64,000 bases of DNA from Bactrocera neohumeralis (Eukaryota; Arthropoda; Insecta; Diptera; Tephritidae). Shown here one piece after another: positions 22,720-34,404 of the stretch; within the stretch, counting starts at the first letter, position 1; each line of letters begins with the position of its first letter. Position numbers and translations under genes: made by a program. The stretch is taken from NCBI RefSeq assembly GCF_024586455.1, contig NC_065920.1, positions 12,796,144 to 12,860,143 on the forward strand, read 5' to 3'. Below the pieces are notes generated by a model. The model saw only the letters and a list, made by a program, of their open reading frames with translations, did no database searches and was not told the DNA's origin.

Positions 22720-23660
22720 GCCGGTACTGCGTTCAAAACCTACAAGTTGAAGCTTAAATTTGCTTGCTTTTTGAAAGAGAATCGGTCAATCCGAATATCT
22801 ATGCGGTTGTGGATCGTATTTGGACAATTAAAGAAATACTTCGAAATGAAAAGAACGAATTTGATTCCCATTTATCTGTAACACTCTTCGAATCGAATTT
22901 AGGTGATTCAGTGATTCCAGTGCCAGTTCCATAAAAAAAAACTCGCGGAGGGTGAGCATTAAATTCTTAGCTTAAACAGTTCTTGACAATAAATTCCACT
23001 ATCAACAGGCCAGATCAATGCCATGATTAATTCGAGAAGATTTGCACATGAAAGCCTATCTAGCTATAGCAAATGGGTCATTTTCTGACAACGCCCTTGA
23101 AGCAAATTAGTCCCACCAGATGCAAGCAGCTTCTTATGTGGCACACGGAGGTGAAATCCTTCAATGTAGGTATATTTTTACAAATGAAAAATTGTTTACT
23201 GTTGAAGAAGCTTTAAATAGGCAAAGATCAAAATATACGCGAGAACTTCCAAAAACGCCAAAAATGTTATTTCAAGGGTTCTTCAAGGTCACTATCCAGT
23301 TGATTAATGGTTTGGTTAAGAGTCTCTTGTAAAGGCATTACACCTCTTCACATCTGCGAACAGGAAGTTAAAACGTGCACAAAAGTGTACCAGTAGGATG
23401 TTTTAGAAAGCCTGTTAAATCAGTTAAGCAATACTTATTCTCTTCGATGGAGATCCTCTAACAAAATTCCAGCAAGACAAAAGCCCCTCAAAAGTTCCTT
23501 AAAAGCAATATTGCTGGTTAAATAGCTGCAAATGATTGGCCGTCTGGAAGTCCAGATTTAAATTTATTGGACTACAGTTTTTGGTCGGTATTGGAAAGCA
23601 TGGTCTGTCGGATACCCACTAAAAGTTTGAACTTTGTTGTTCCTACACCTATCTAATAAG
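22720..23660 (+). mobile_element. Tc1/mariner-superfamily transposase relic
   Basis: Plus-strand frames give TDEKLFTVEEALNRQRSKY-like sequence at about 23180-23240. They then give a CEQEVKTCTKVYQ-like stretch (about 23360) and KSNIAG.IAANDWPSGSPDL with LLDYSFWSVLESMV at about 23490-23605. These are the second and third catalytic segments of a DDE/DDD transposase (Asp in the TDE and SPDL/LDY contexts). Many stops and frameshifts are present. Terminal repeats were not identified. Confidence 0.65.
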
Positions 23661-24490
23661 TCTTTAATTCTAGTCTGATCATACTAGGTGCATATCTGCT
23701 TCGTTCTATTGTTGTTGGTTATTATATTTCTTACTCTGAGATATTTGTTCAAACTGCGTATAAAGCTCTCGTTTGATCGTTTCCAGCGGACTTATCCATA
23801 CCCGAAAGTCGCTATTGAAATCTAATCTTGTATAGATATAGCCAGACTTACTTCTTTTTAAGCTTTCCAAGTGGGATCCTTCTTAGGAGCAGCCTCTAAC
23901 TTCACCTAAGTTTAGCTGGCCCAAGATGGTGCTATGCCCATAATCTTTTTTGTTCCAGCCTTCTAACGCCCTTATTCTTTTAGCGGACTACTACTACTTT
24001 TCGAGAAAAGACGTCTATGTTCAGTTTATGCAGGAGTATATTGCAGGCTGCTTTCAGTATTTCATTTAATTTTCTGATATTATAGTATTTCTATAATGCT
24101 GGCCATCAAACCAGTGCTCCATGTGTCAAAACTGATTCGTTTCCATGACAGTCGGGACTAAGTAAACGGAATGTGCCCGGACTTTTATCCAGCTAAGTAC
24201 TTAGTTTGGTATCGTTTCCAACATCCAGGTATTTAGCTGTGCGAAACAGAAAAATATTTGTACGAGTTTCGTTTAAACCTAGTTCATTTCTTGCGGCCCA
24301 CCATGATAACATCATGTACTGCGCTCACCTCTTTTCCATTGCGCTTACAAAAAATAAAGTTATCTTGTTTACTTTAAATTCAAATTAATATTAATTTTAA
24401 TGTAATTAAATAAAAGGGTGACACAAATATAAATAAACAAATTTATTTTTGTGCAGAAAATCGCGATAATGTCTGCCTTTAATTAATTTG
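23661..24490. other. No gene recognised
   Basis: Moderately complex sequence without readable family motifs in either strand. It may contain an unrecognised transposon fragment. Confidence 0.35.
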
Positions 24491-25190
24491 GGCTAATTTT
24501 TAAGGACAGCTTAGCTGCATACTAAACAAAAATGTATTTAATTTGAATGCTTTTAATGTCGAAGCAAGTTTTTTCTGCCGACGCAGCGCCAGATAAGCGC
24601 CTAGTCGCGTCCCAAAGGACAACAAATTCGCGCTGCGCATGTGCGTCTGTATAGGTACATGTGTATATGTGTGTGGGGGATTTATTTGGCGCACGCATTT
24701 GTATTGTACACATGTAATTGCTAAACCGACAAGATAACAACAAAAATGAGTTTGTAATTACAGCAAATACCAACATAATTACAACACATGTAACACCAGT
24801 AAAAAACAGACAGACAGACACCTCAATTGCACGAGGCCATCGCTACGCGTCGCTAGTTATGTGTGCGTGTGAGTGTGTGGCTGTCGATGGCAATTGAATA
24901 TGCGACACGTGTTGTTGGTAATAAATGTGAATATGTATATGTAAGTATATATATTGGCAAATATTAAAGCAACAACAATTAGTCGTGTATATTATTTTAG
25001 AACAGATTATAATTAAACAAGTTATTAGACTGAGCAGCAGAAAAATATAAACAGTAAGGAGTGTTAGGTTCGAACGAAACCGAATAGTATGCATCCTTGC
25101 CTACTGGGATACTATGAAGGATTAAATTTCTGTAAATGTATCTGGAAATATCTGTACCAGTTTGATTTGAGGAATAAGTTGTATATACTA
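24491..25190. other. CA/ACAT-rich block
   Basis: Contains TGTGTGTG and ACATACAT-like tracts and a CAGACAGACAGACA run (24808-24822). No coding, RNA or mobile feature recognised. Confidence 0.4.
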
Positions 25191-25195
25191 ATAAC

Positions 25196-26290
25196 GGGTG
25201 ATCCAAGTAGAGTTACTTTTTTTTGACAGATCAGGCGGGACTCATGTCGAGCTGTCATCTTATTTTTATTCAGTATTGTTTGGTATTTCATCAAGGAAAG
25301 ACTAACGCCTGAACAATGTTTGCAAATCGTTCAAATTACGAAAATTCAAGAATGTATTTCGCTCAATTTATGGTCAACATAATCGGTCTACTGAGTGTAC
25401 TATTCACTACACCATCACCCATCTTGAGAGCCACCATTCATTATTGGATAATATTCGGCCGAATAGACCACGTCCAGCACGCAGTGAAGAAAATATAGCA
25501 GTCGTAGCTGAGAGTGTACACGAAGACCGTGGAGAGTCGATTCGGCGCCGTTCGCAGTAACTCGGACTAACGTATGGAATGGCTTGGCGCATTTTACGTC
25601 GAGATCCTGATTGAAAGTATACTCCTTGTGCTAGAACATAAGCCGCTCGACCTTCCTAAGCGATATCGTTTTGCTCTATGTGCTCTTGAAAAGTTCCAAG
25701 AAGATCCGACGTTTTCGAGCCAAATTTTGTTCAGCGATGAGGTCCATTTCTGGCTCAAAGGATGTGAAAACAAGCAAAACTGCTGCATTTGAAACAAAGA
25801 GCAACCTGAAGAGATCCAAGAGCTCTCATTTCATTGAGGAAAAACAATGGTTAGGTGTAGTGTGTGGGCCGGAGGAATCATCGGTCCAAATTTTCAAAAA
25901 TGATGCCGGTGAGAACGTAACCGTCAATGGCGACTGTTATCGCACCATGATAACCGATTATTTGATGCCTGAAATTGAAGATCGTGATCTCGAGATTAGA
26001 GAGCATTAATCATTCAATTTATTGAGCGAACATTTGGGTGAGCAGTTGATATTATGTTTTTGGCCGGTCGATTGGCCAACAAGATCGTGTGATATCATAC
26101 TGTTAGACTTTTTCCTGTGGGGGTATGTTAAGTCTAAAGTCTATGTGGACAATCCTGCTTCGATCAGGACTTGGAGCAAAATATCATGCGTAAAAATGTT
26201 CATAACCTCACTTTCAAGTATTAATAGGAACCCCCAAAATTCCGTAAGTCGTAATTCAGAATGTTAATGATTCGCTAAGAACAGTAAAGG
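25196..26290 (+). mobile_element. Tc1/IS630-like DDE transposon relic with terminal GGGTGATCCA
   Basis: GGGTGATCCA at 25196-25205 is the likely terminal inverted repeat; its reverse complement ends a sister copy at 43606-43615. Plus-strand frames then give ENIAVVAESVHEDRGESIRR (HTH linker), TYGMAWRILRRD, LFSDEVHFWLKG (first Asp) and NDAGENVTVNGDCYRTMI. They continue with LISCFGPVDWPTRSCD-like sequence and DFFLWGYVKSKVYVDNPAS (third Asp region). Frame shifts and missing bases (the second Asp QQDG segment is lost near 26005) show it is dead. The right terminus is not obvious. Confidence 0.75.
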
Positions 26291-26439
26291 GATGTTTCCA
26301 CTATTGGTATGAAGATCCTCAGTCAAGTTAAAAGGATTAATTGTGTGGTTAATGTGCTTCCAAAGCATTTTTTGTAATCTTTTTCTGAAGAGGCATTTCA
26401 TTTAACAAATAAATAAAAAAAATGTGAATTTACGGATCA

Positions 26440-27185
26440 GTGAAAGCACGATTGGTTCCAAAATCTCTCATTTTTTTTCGAAAAACAGCGTCGCGTTAAT
26501 GTCTGTGAAACAATGCATTCCGACTACCAGAATGTCATGAAACGTATAATTACTGGTAATGAGTTTTGATCTACGCTTACGACCCGGAAGCAGTGGATCA
26601 ATCGGCCGAATATCGTGGCAAAGGAGAGCCGAAGCCGGAAAGAACACGTCAAAGCAGGTAAAATTCAAGGTTATGTTGACAGTTTTCTTCGATTATCGAA
26701 GTGTAGTGCATTCCGAATTTCTTTCGACCGACCAAACTATCAACGCGATGCTAATCGTAAAAAGAGTCCGAAATTATGAGCCGACAACTCGTGGGTTTTG
26801 CAGCTCGATAATGCACCGTCGCATACTGCATTGATTCTTCGTGGGGTTTTAGACAAACTTTCAACCAGTATGGCGCACCAAACACCGGATTTTTGCCAGA
26901 CTTAGCTCCGTGAGACTTCTGGCTATTCAGCAAACTCAAACGACTGCTCCAGGGAAACTGTTTTGAGTCAATTGAAGACATTATACGAGAATCGCTACGC
27001 GCATTGAAGGCTGTTTTCGAAATTGATGTTAATAACTGTTTCGAAGGTTGGAAAAAATGTTCGAACGAGTGTATTGGAACCAGGAGGGATTGCTGGGATT
27101 CCTAAAGACGATACAGATTTTAAAGAATAAATTAAGAATTTTAAAATTACGAACAAAGTCTTACTACTTTTTGCCCATAGCGGTA
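26440..27185 (+). mobile_element. mariner-type transposase relic
   Basis: Plus-strand frames read YQNVMKRIITG (26525), RQSRSKFKVMLTVFFDYRS and VVHSEFLSTDQTIN (26645-26740), DNAPSHTALILRG (26805-26850) and a LFSKLKR-like segment (26925). These match the catalytic half of mariner transposases. The sequence closes with AAAGTCTTACTACTTTTTGCC (about 27153), which resembles the end of the fragment at 1564-1591. It has several frameshifts. Confidence 0.75.
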
Positions 27186-27239
27186 TGGAACAATTTTAGT
27201 ATGAAATTCGACAAGTTCGAAGCAAGATAGTAAATAATT

Positions 27240-27864
27240 GCAATAATATAATGCTAAATATTGTACCTTGGTTTACAAAAACAAACATATACACATACTA
27301 ATGCGCTGGAAGCCGAAATATATTTCATCTAATTGCCAGTAGGTATAAACGTATGTATGTACGAGTATGTGCATGTGTGCGTGGCATAGAAAAGCAAACA
27401 ATTAGGCGTATGGCAGCAAATTCAATCAGCTTAATTTCAAATTTAATTATCTCGAAAGCATTACATTTAATTGCAACAATAATATAAATGGCTTGCTCTC
27501 TAATAATCGCATTCAAATATTATGTGCCTTCCAATATGTATGAGTGTATGAAACCACTTTTTGGTAATTATTCGCTATGTGTTTGTGTGTGTTTGCATGT
27601 GTGTGGGTGTGTCCACGAAAATGTTGCACTTTAAAGGCGCACAACAAATCAATGTCAATTAGCCAGATTTGTAATGAGTTAATTAAGTCGCGCCATTTCG
27701 CGCTTCGTGCGCGGCCTGCCAATGGCCAACTCCGGCTAATGCAATGTAATGCAATTATTGGCAACATTTTATTACCGTTAATGATAAGAGAATTCGCATG
27801 GGACGTAAGTAATAAATTTCCAATGCTAAAAGAGTGAGTGAAAGCCGCAATAAAGTGAACAATA
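27240..27864. other. Repeat-poor spacer
   Basis: TGTGTG tracts at 27580-27615, otherwise single-copy-looking AT-rich DNA. No gene supported. Confidence 0.35.
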
Positions 27865-27865
27865 T

Positions 27866-27905
<40 letters not shown>
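27865..27905. repeat. (GA)n microsatellite
   Basis: About 40 bases of GA dinucleotides with one interruption (GATAGA), next to the 3' side of the LOA-like relic. Confidence 0.9.
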
Positions 27906-27907
<2 letters not shown>

Positions 27908-28420
27908 TTAGCGCGATAGAAAACGTCAGTTACAGAGAAACCGACAGTCAGACTACTTGTTGTTACTGTAACGGTTATCTGGTCCCCTTTAGGGTGGTAA
28001 GGTTCAAATAAGTTGTCATCGAGGTCATCCAGCGGTAGACCCAGGAAACGTGCTGTTTCGACGGGGTCGGACCACATGGAGAGGGATGTCAGATTTGTAG
28101 GATTAGCTGGGCATGCAAAGAAGCGATTAGTGTCATGTGGGGACTAGTTGCACGCTTGATATGTATTTGATATGTCGGAGTCGATACTGGATAAGTAGGA
28201 GTTTAACCTGCTACAGTATCTAGAACAAAGCTGCTCTTGATTCTCGCTGTATACCTTCACACTAGTCGCTTTATGCCAGTTGGCGCTATAAACTCATATG
28301 AGAAGTTGTATTTATTCTTACTACGCACTGGTTGTCGTATATCAGAGTTGTATTCCTCATTTCAGTTGTGTAATTCCGTCGATTTTTTGTAGCGGTCTCT
28401 CTCTAAAGAAAGATCGTGCT
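27906..28420 (-). mobile_element. LOA/Jockey-group retrotransposon C-terminal relic
   Basis: The minus-strand frame gives LNSYLSSIDSDISNTYQACN, SPHDTNRFFACPANPTNLTS and MWSDPVETARFLGLPLDD followed by LDDNLFEPYHPKG. The C..C/H-D-T-N/F-A-C-P arrangement is the C-terminal zinc knuckle of LOA-type ORF2. One stop and local shifts are present. The plus-strand relic at 7.4-7.86 kb is the same family. Confidence 0.75.
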
Positions 28421-28659
28421 TGGACATCTACAATCAAGCCTGTTGCGACGCCAAACAAACTTCGACAGATCTTTTGAACCCTCAAATATCGTTGAAGTAC
28501 CTGGAGCGCATTATAAATATGTTAACGATCGATTTTGAGTTTCTAACCAAATTTTTATCTTGGTGCAGGGTGCCAATGACATGTTTAAGGTTCAGCTTGA
28601 ATTAATTAGATAGCAACATAACTTGTTGAGAGTTATGATCTCTCCGATTTTGAGGTACA

Positions 28660-29090
28660 CCCTATCACAGCGCCCACTCAGCTCACTTTTTTATACCGAA
28701 TTCTTTTTTTTTAACATTGCGTTAAGATACTACTTAGTAATGGCATTCGGTAGGTGGATAGGAAGAGCGGCAAAAATACACTCATTTAATGATGTGCTCT
28801 CTGAACCACCCCGTGCTTCCGACGAAGTTCAGCCATACAAAAATGTTTGTTTTGCAAGCTCTGAAACATCGTCTAGAAACTCTCGTCTGATAGTTGCAAT
28901 TATTTTCCTGAACAAAGCCTTGCATTCACAAAGCAGATGCTCTATAGTCTCTACTTCCACTATCTTCTGACAGTTTCTACAATAGTCATTATATGTGTTC
29001 CTGGTCTGCTAGCTTGTCTGCCAATAAGAGCACTCGCACTAGACTTCTTCTGTCATTCCTTTTGAATTTGAATAGTCAATATGGGCGGCC
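28660..29090 (-). mobile_element. Jockey/R1-type retrotransposon C-terminal zinc-knuckle relic
   Basis: The minus-strand frame reads DYCRNCQKIVEVETIEHLLC and continues ECKALFRKIIATIRREFLDD. This is the C-x2-C-x(n)-H-x4-C C-terminal domain typical of Jockey/R1-like ORF2 proteins, followed by a GSTGWF-like end. No reverse transcriptase part was seen upstream. Confidence 0.7.
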
Positions 29091-29885
29091 CTTGTTCCAT
29101 TCATGCCCCGTTTGCCTACTTGTTGAGCAAATTAAGGATTGACTTCACTGAGATTGAGCTATATATATGTAAATTTTGTCGTTTAAATAGTCAGAGATAT
29201 ACAAATTCCTTCTTTTTCGAAGTCCAAATGTAGAGTGATGACTGATCCGGCTATTTCATATGCTGCGCAGTTACTAGGAATAGGACTATGTCACGAAACC
29301 CATTTCAGGTTTATCGTGAAATATAATGTTAGGTTCACTAAGAGATTAAGTCATTCTCGGACTTCACAATACTCTCGCTTTCCTTCAGCAAAATAAAGCT
29401 TTTAAAGTGTTTCATTATCGTCTCCTGTGTTCCATACAATAAACCTCAACGAAATATTTCTTCCGTCAATAATAATTACAAAAACAACATTCCCGGTATG
29501 AATTTTTTATATTATCAACAGCTTCTGCCGCACTTAAACCTTCCTGATTTGATAAATTCGTTTCATTATATATGCAAAAAATCAGAATAAGTGTGCCACT
29601 GATCGGTCACTAACCCCTTGTAGTTTATTAGTATAAGTAATTTGCTATAGTATGGATGTGACTTTATAAATTTTTATCAATTTATTTAAAATTTTGATAA
29701 TATGTACTTATATGTTCTAATTGTAACTCATATCAATTTATTTTCACTTAAACGGATTCAAATATATCAACGTTTAAAGAAAAGGGTCTGTGGTACAGTG
29801 AGCAAATGAGTGCGGTTAACCATTTCTGAAATTAAGTTCTATGAAATATATATGATTCCATTTTACCATATTACAATAGCAGCAT
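29091..29885. other. No gene recognised
   Basis: AT-rich spacer between two retrotransposon relics; no motif readable. Confidence 0.35.
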
Positions 29886-30890
29886 ATTATTCTTCAGTCA
29901 TAGATTTCAAGTTATGAGGCTGAAGAAGAACCCGCACCAACAATCTACCATGATAACATTGTCGTTCTGCCGCTTGACCGAAACAAGGTGAAAACAGCAC
30001 TAAGGCGGCTTAAGAACAACAAAGCTTTGCGGTGTGAGCATCACTTTAGCACTGGCCAGGCAAGGTGCCTCTTTCCTTATACATATAGAACTAGCTGGCA
30101 GCCTTCTTTTGCAGTCACCGCGTGACATTCAAATCACAACACTTCGCGGTGCGAGCGTCACCCAAGCACTGGCCAGGCAAGTCGCCTGCTTTTCATATAT
30201 GAAGCCAACTTGCTGACAGCTACCGTGAAGTCACCGCCATCTTAATCCCATTTTAAATAAACTGATTCCACGTTATTGGTGCAGCCTTTGACCTGACAAG
30301 CCCATGATAGACCAGATTTTCACAGCATGTCAAATTCTGTAGGAAACTCTTGACAAACATATCGACATCCATCACCTTTTAGTCGACTTCAAGTCGCTTT
30401 AGACAGCACTGACAGGATCTGCTTATTCAAAGCTCTTCCTAAATTTGCTTTCCCTGCGAAACTCATACGCTTATGGAGAATGACGTTGATCGCAACCATC
30501 AGCTCCGTCAAAATCGGCATGAACCTCTCCGATGCCTTCCACACCAGACAAGGATTTAGACATAGTGATTAACTCTCGGAACAACATAATGCTGAAAAAA
30601 TTTAAACGTGCCGATTATCTCAACCGCTGGACACTGTTTGCTCTAAAACTACAGTGATACTGAGGTACGGATACCGAGGATATTGACAGCATATGCCTTA
30701 GGAACAGCGCTGTCATCGCAGTATGCTCCAACCAATAAAAGAAGCGAAAGAGGTTGGTCTTGTGATGAACGAGGATCAGACAAAGTGCGGGGAGGCCACA
30801 CAAATAATTTTCCTTCTTGGAAACTAAGCCACTATTGGCAGCTATAAATTTGAAAAAGTTAAGAACTTTGTATATCTCCAGAACCAGAAT
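29886..30890 (+). mobile_element. RTE-like reverse transcriptase relic
   Basis: Plus-strand frames give LRRLKNNKALR (about 30000), DQIFTACQIL (about 30311), a KLIRL.RMTL-like segment near 30460 and GLVMNEDQTK (about 30755). KFEKVKNFVYL follows (about 30850). These blocks occur in this order in RTE-like endonuclease/reverse transcriptase proteins. A 117-bp tandem duplication (30029 and 30146 copies of GCGGTG.GAGC.TCAC, then AGCACTGGCCAGGCAAG) sits inside. Many stops mark it as a pseudogene. Confidence 0.65.
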
Positions 30891-31274
30891 AAATTCTTTA
30901 ATAATTTAAGCTTGTTCTCTAAACATGGTTTTTGGAGTCGGTGAGCAAAATTTGGCTTGACCGATCGGTTTGAAATTTGTACACTTCCTTCAACATGTAT
31001 AGTTTTCTGGTAATTAATGATTAACGGAATGAGGTTTTTGATAAAAATTTGTATTCATTAAACTACTCTGCAGTGCACATTTTTGGATGAAGGGAATCCA
31101 AGATGATGATGAATTTTCGGTACGAAGTCCTTCCGCAGTAGTCTTTTTTGGATGCCTGTGCTTGACGCGAATTTCAACAAGCTCTGTGACCTCACTAACC
31201 GTCGCTCTTCCAATCGCTTATATCGTGGAGTACACAAAGCTTAAAGCCAATCTTCTTATATAATTATCAGGGTT

Positions 31275-31590
31275 CTAGGGCAGTAAGTTCATCTGGAAGC
31301 TCCAACGGAAATTTTAAAATAAGTGTAAGCAACGTTTTCGATCTTTCAACTTGTGAAACGGTTCTGTATATAAAAGTTAGTAAAGCCGCAGGAGGGTTTT
31401 AATTGTCTATGTGGTATTCTAGGGGGGTAAGTTCAACTGGAAGCACCACGGCAATCTTAAAATATGTACAAGAACCATTTTCGAACTTTGAACTTGTGAA
31501 AGGGTTTTGAAAATATGAGTTAATATAGCCGCAGGGGAGTTTGAACTGTTCTTGTGGGACTCTCGGAACATTTATCAGTGAGTTCAGCTC
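31275..31590. repeat. Tandem duplication, about 145-150-bp unit
   Basis: GTAAGTTCATCTGGAAGCTCC (31282) and GTAAGTTCAACTGGAAGCACC (about 31427) begin two similar units. Both continue with GGCAATCTTAAAAT-, TTTCGAACTTTGAACTTGTG- and AGCCGCAGG.G-like stretches. A third start (AGTGAGTTCAGC) lies near 31580. Confidence 0.75.
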
Positions 31591-31599
31591 AATAGTTAA

Positions 31600-32470
31600 C
31601 TGATAAGTATATAGTCTAATAAGTAGGTATTTATTAACGACAATAAAATATAATTTCCTATAATTTCACTAATGCTTTGTATTTTTAATGAAATCTCTGT
31701 TTTCTTGTAATAAAACCTAAAAGTCTTTACAACTAATTTCCATCAAACATTGTTGTTTCTAATGACATAATATGAATTGCTGTTCAATGTTCTAATTTCT
31801 CTATAAATTCACAGTAACAATGATTTGTATGAAATCAAAGCAGTTAACAGTAAAGCGACAGATTAGTAAAAAATTACCCGTTAAGCGAGCGTTTCAGCTG
31901 TAAGCGTGTCATTACACGCCAACTGGAACCCCTGGGGAGCAATAAAAACTGATACTAAATGCAGCTGCAACTTGAATATTGCTAATTGTAGCGTTTTAAT
32001 TGGAATCTACACGCGATCACTGCAGCATACTAATGGAGAAAACCTAACAAAAAACTCACCTGCCACGTCATTTTCAATTACTCACTACTTCGACGCGCGC
32101 TAACTACATTTCCCCAAAGAATGAAATGCATGAATCTACTGACTTCGGTAGTGACAGAGTCGTTTGCCAGGAAACTGCCATGCGTGTAAATGCCGAAAAA
32201 GCACAAGCGTAAACGGCAAGCGCAAAAAGTACAAACAAAAGTCGAATTAAATAAAAATTGCAATGTCGATGATATTAAGGAAGGAGTGTAATTCCCGTAT
32301 TCGTGCGAAATAAAAGGCGATTTAAGTTTGGTTTTCGCATTCATGCCGAAATTGCAGATAAATATGCGCGTTAGCAGCCACAGCGACGCCGCAGCCGCAG
32401 CCGCAGCACATTTTGATTCGCATGCAAGCGAGCGAATATACATACATATATGTGTGTATGTATGTACATA
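31600..32470. other. Single-copy-looking spacer
   Basis: AT-rich, then from about 31850 more complex sequence with GCAGCCGCAGCCGCAGC (32390) and ACATACATAT tracts. No gene supported on either strand. Confidence 0.35.
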
Positions 32471-32474
32471 TATA

Positions 32475-32710
32475 TATGTATATTAGGATGGGTCTAAAAT
32501 AATGAATATTTTCGATATACGAGTATTCATATACATTAGGGAGAGTCAGAACAACTGATATTTTCGATATACGAATTTTCATATACATTAGGGTGGCTAA
32601 AAAACGAATGTTTTCGATATACTAGTATTCATATACATATATTAGGGTGGGTCAAAAAATCGAATATTTTTGATATACATACGTTTATTAATATATATTA
32701 GGTGTTTTTC
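32475..32710. repeat. Tandem repeat, about 55-bp unit
   Basis: Four to five units of TTAGGGTGGGTCAAAAAA, a GAATATTTTCGATATACGAG segment and TATTCATATACA. Unit starts are near 32483, 32537, 32590, 32642 and 32697. Confidence 0.85.
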
Positions 32711-33108
32711 AAATATCCACATTACATTAGGTTCAAAAAAATTTATTTTTTTTGTTTGGTCCTTAAAAATAGGTTCTTTATCTTCTTAATTCTTTGATTT
32801 TTTTAACTGATGTTTGACGTTAGATATCTCGTAATCGTTTAACATAGTCGAAAAATTATACAGACCATTTCTTTAGGGCTTTCAAATTGCTACAAAACTA
32901 TGAAACAACATATGTTTTCGAGTAGCTGGCAGCGTGAAGTAAACTTGTCTATCTGATAATAAGAAAAAAGCAGAAAACTGTAAGGCGGGACCTTCCCCTT
33001 ACAATTAAGAGCTCATACTTGGAGAAACTTTTTAGAGGTGTCAAAAAACACATTTTTGAGAATTCCAAAAGAAAAATAAATTTGGATTTTTTTTTGACCC
33101 ACCTTAAT
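32641..33108. mobile_element. Candidate non-autonomous element with inverted GGTGGGTC ends
   Basis: ATTAGGGTGGGTCAAAAAAT at 32641 is matched in inverted orientation by TTTTTTTTGACCCACCTTAAT ending at 33108 (about 18 of 20 positions). The interior has no coding sequence. The left end coincides with one unit of the 55-bp array, so the array could be amplified terminal sequence. No target duplication was proved. Confidence 0.45.
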
Positions 33109-33109
33109 A

Positions 33110-33860
33110 TTTATGTATGTACATATGTATATCTATATATCTACTCCCAAACATATATGAGTAAGAGTATGAGAATGCGATTTGGTGCACTGTTTTGCAT
33201 AGCTCCACAAATAAATATAAATACTTGTATGTATGCGTTTGCAGTTATATTTTTTATCACTTAATATGCATGCAAATGTGTGTGCGTATGAAAACGTGTA
33301 CGTTTTTTGTACAAATTTATGTTTTTTGTTTTGCTTTTGTGAATAGTTTTTCCCGCCGCTTTTAGTTGTCTTTCAAAAAGCACAAAAAAATATCCAAAAA
33401 AAGTAAAAACTAAAACAAGGCATGAATGGCACGCGCGGGAATCCCATGAATGCACCGATTCGGGTTCTGACACATTCACTCATTCATTTCGATTTGCTGC
33501 TGACGTCCAACTGAGTGCTTAATTCCACTTTTTTTACGCATATAAATAAAACTCCCGAGCTTGATGTAGATATGTATGTATATTTAGTAAAAAAAATCAA
33601 TGAAAAAATGCCACGAAACTGGTTGCTCCAAAAACATATTAAAATACAAATAAAAGTTGCATAGAGACAGTTATGCATTTAATTTGCGGAACTATAGCAA
33701 AACTTAGACTTGCTTAATTTAAGCGCATAAAACGGGTTCTTGAATTGTGTTAGAAGTTAACTCATATACATATGTATATAAATATTTTACACATATTTAA
33801 TTGTTTCAGTGTATATACAAATATTTCTGCAACAACTTACACTTATTTCATAAATTTTGG
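33110..33860. other. No gene recognised
   Basis: AT-rich spacer with TATGTATGT tracts; no supported feature. Confidence 0.35.
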
Positions 33861-33864
33861 TTTT

Positions 33865-34400
33865 AAAACATGTGGCAACACTGCCAAAAAAATATTTTTA
33901 ATTATAAGCCTACACTAGCTTGTTGCCATTAGTCTAGTTTTATTTTAAAATTGAATTCAAAATTTTGTAAAATACGGCAACTCCGCCGGAAATATTTTCA
34001 TTTTGAAGCCTTTACATTGATATAGAGATTGTAGGAAAATTTTTTTATAGAAGGTTTTAAGCATGTGGCAACGCTGTTAAAAATATTTATTCCATATTAT
34101 TATTTACATTTTCTTTTAAAATCAATGTGGCAACACTGCCAAAACATTTCAATTACAAGCCTACTCTAGCCTTATACGATTATTTAAATTTTATTTTATT
34201 TCTGAATTTAGTTTAAATTTTTTGAAAATATGGCAACTCCGATGGAAATATTTTCAATTTTAAGCCATCTATTTAAATTTATATCGAAATTCTAAAAACT
34301 AATTTTTTAAAAGAAAATTTGAAGCATATGGCAACACTGCTAAAAATATTTTCAGCTATAAGCTTTACCAAACTTTTTTAAAATTATATCGATTTTATTA
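33865..34400. repeat. Satellite-like array with TGGCAAC core
   Basis: Cores TGTGGCAACACTGCCAAAA or TATGGCAACTCCG.TGGAAA, followed by ATATTTTCAATTATAAGCCT, recur near 33869, 33974, 34063, 34124, 34229 and 34325. The two core types tend to alternate, suggesting a composite unit of about 200 bp made of two halves. The same core occurs in arrays at 39.4 and 40.1 kb. Confidence 0.8.
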
Positions 34401-34404
34401 AAAA

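Noticed and set aside
25060..25110. Possible tRNA T-arm (GGTTCGAAC)
   Set aside because: No acceptor stem, D-arm or anticodon arm could be built around it.
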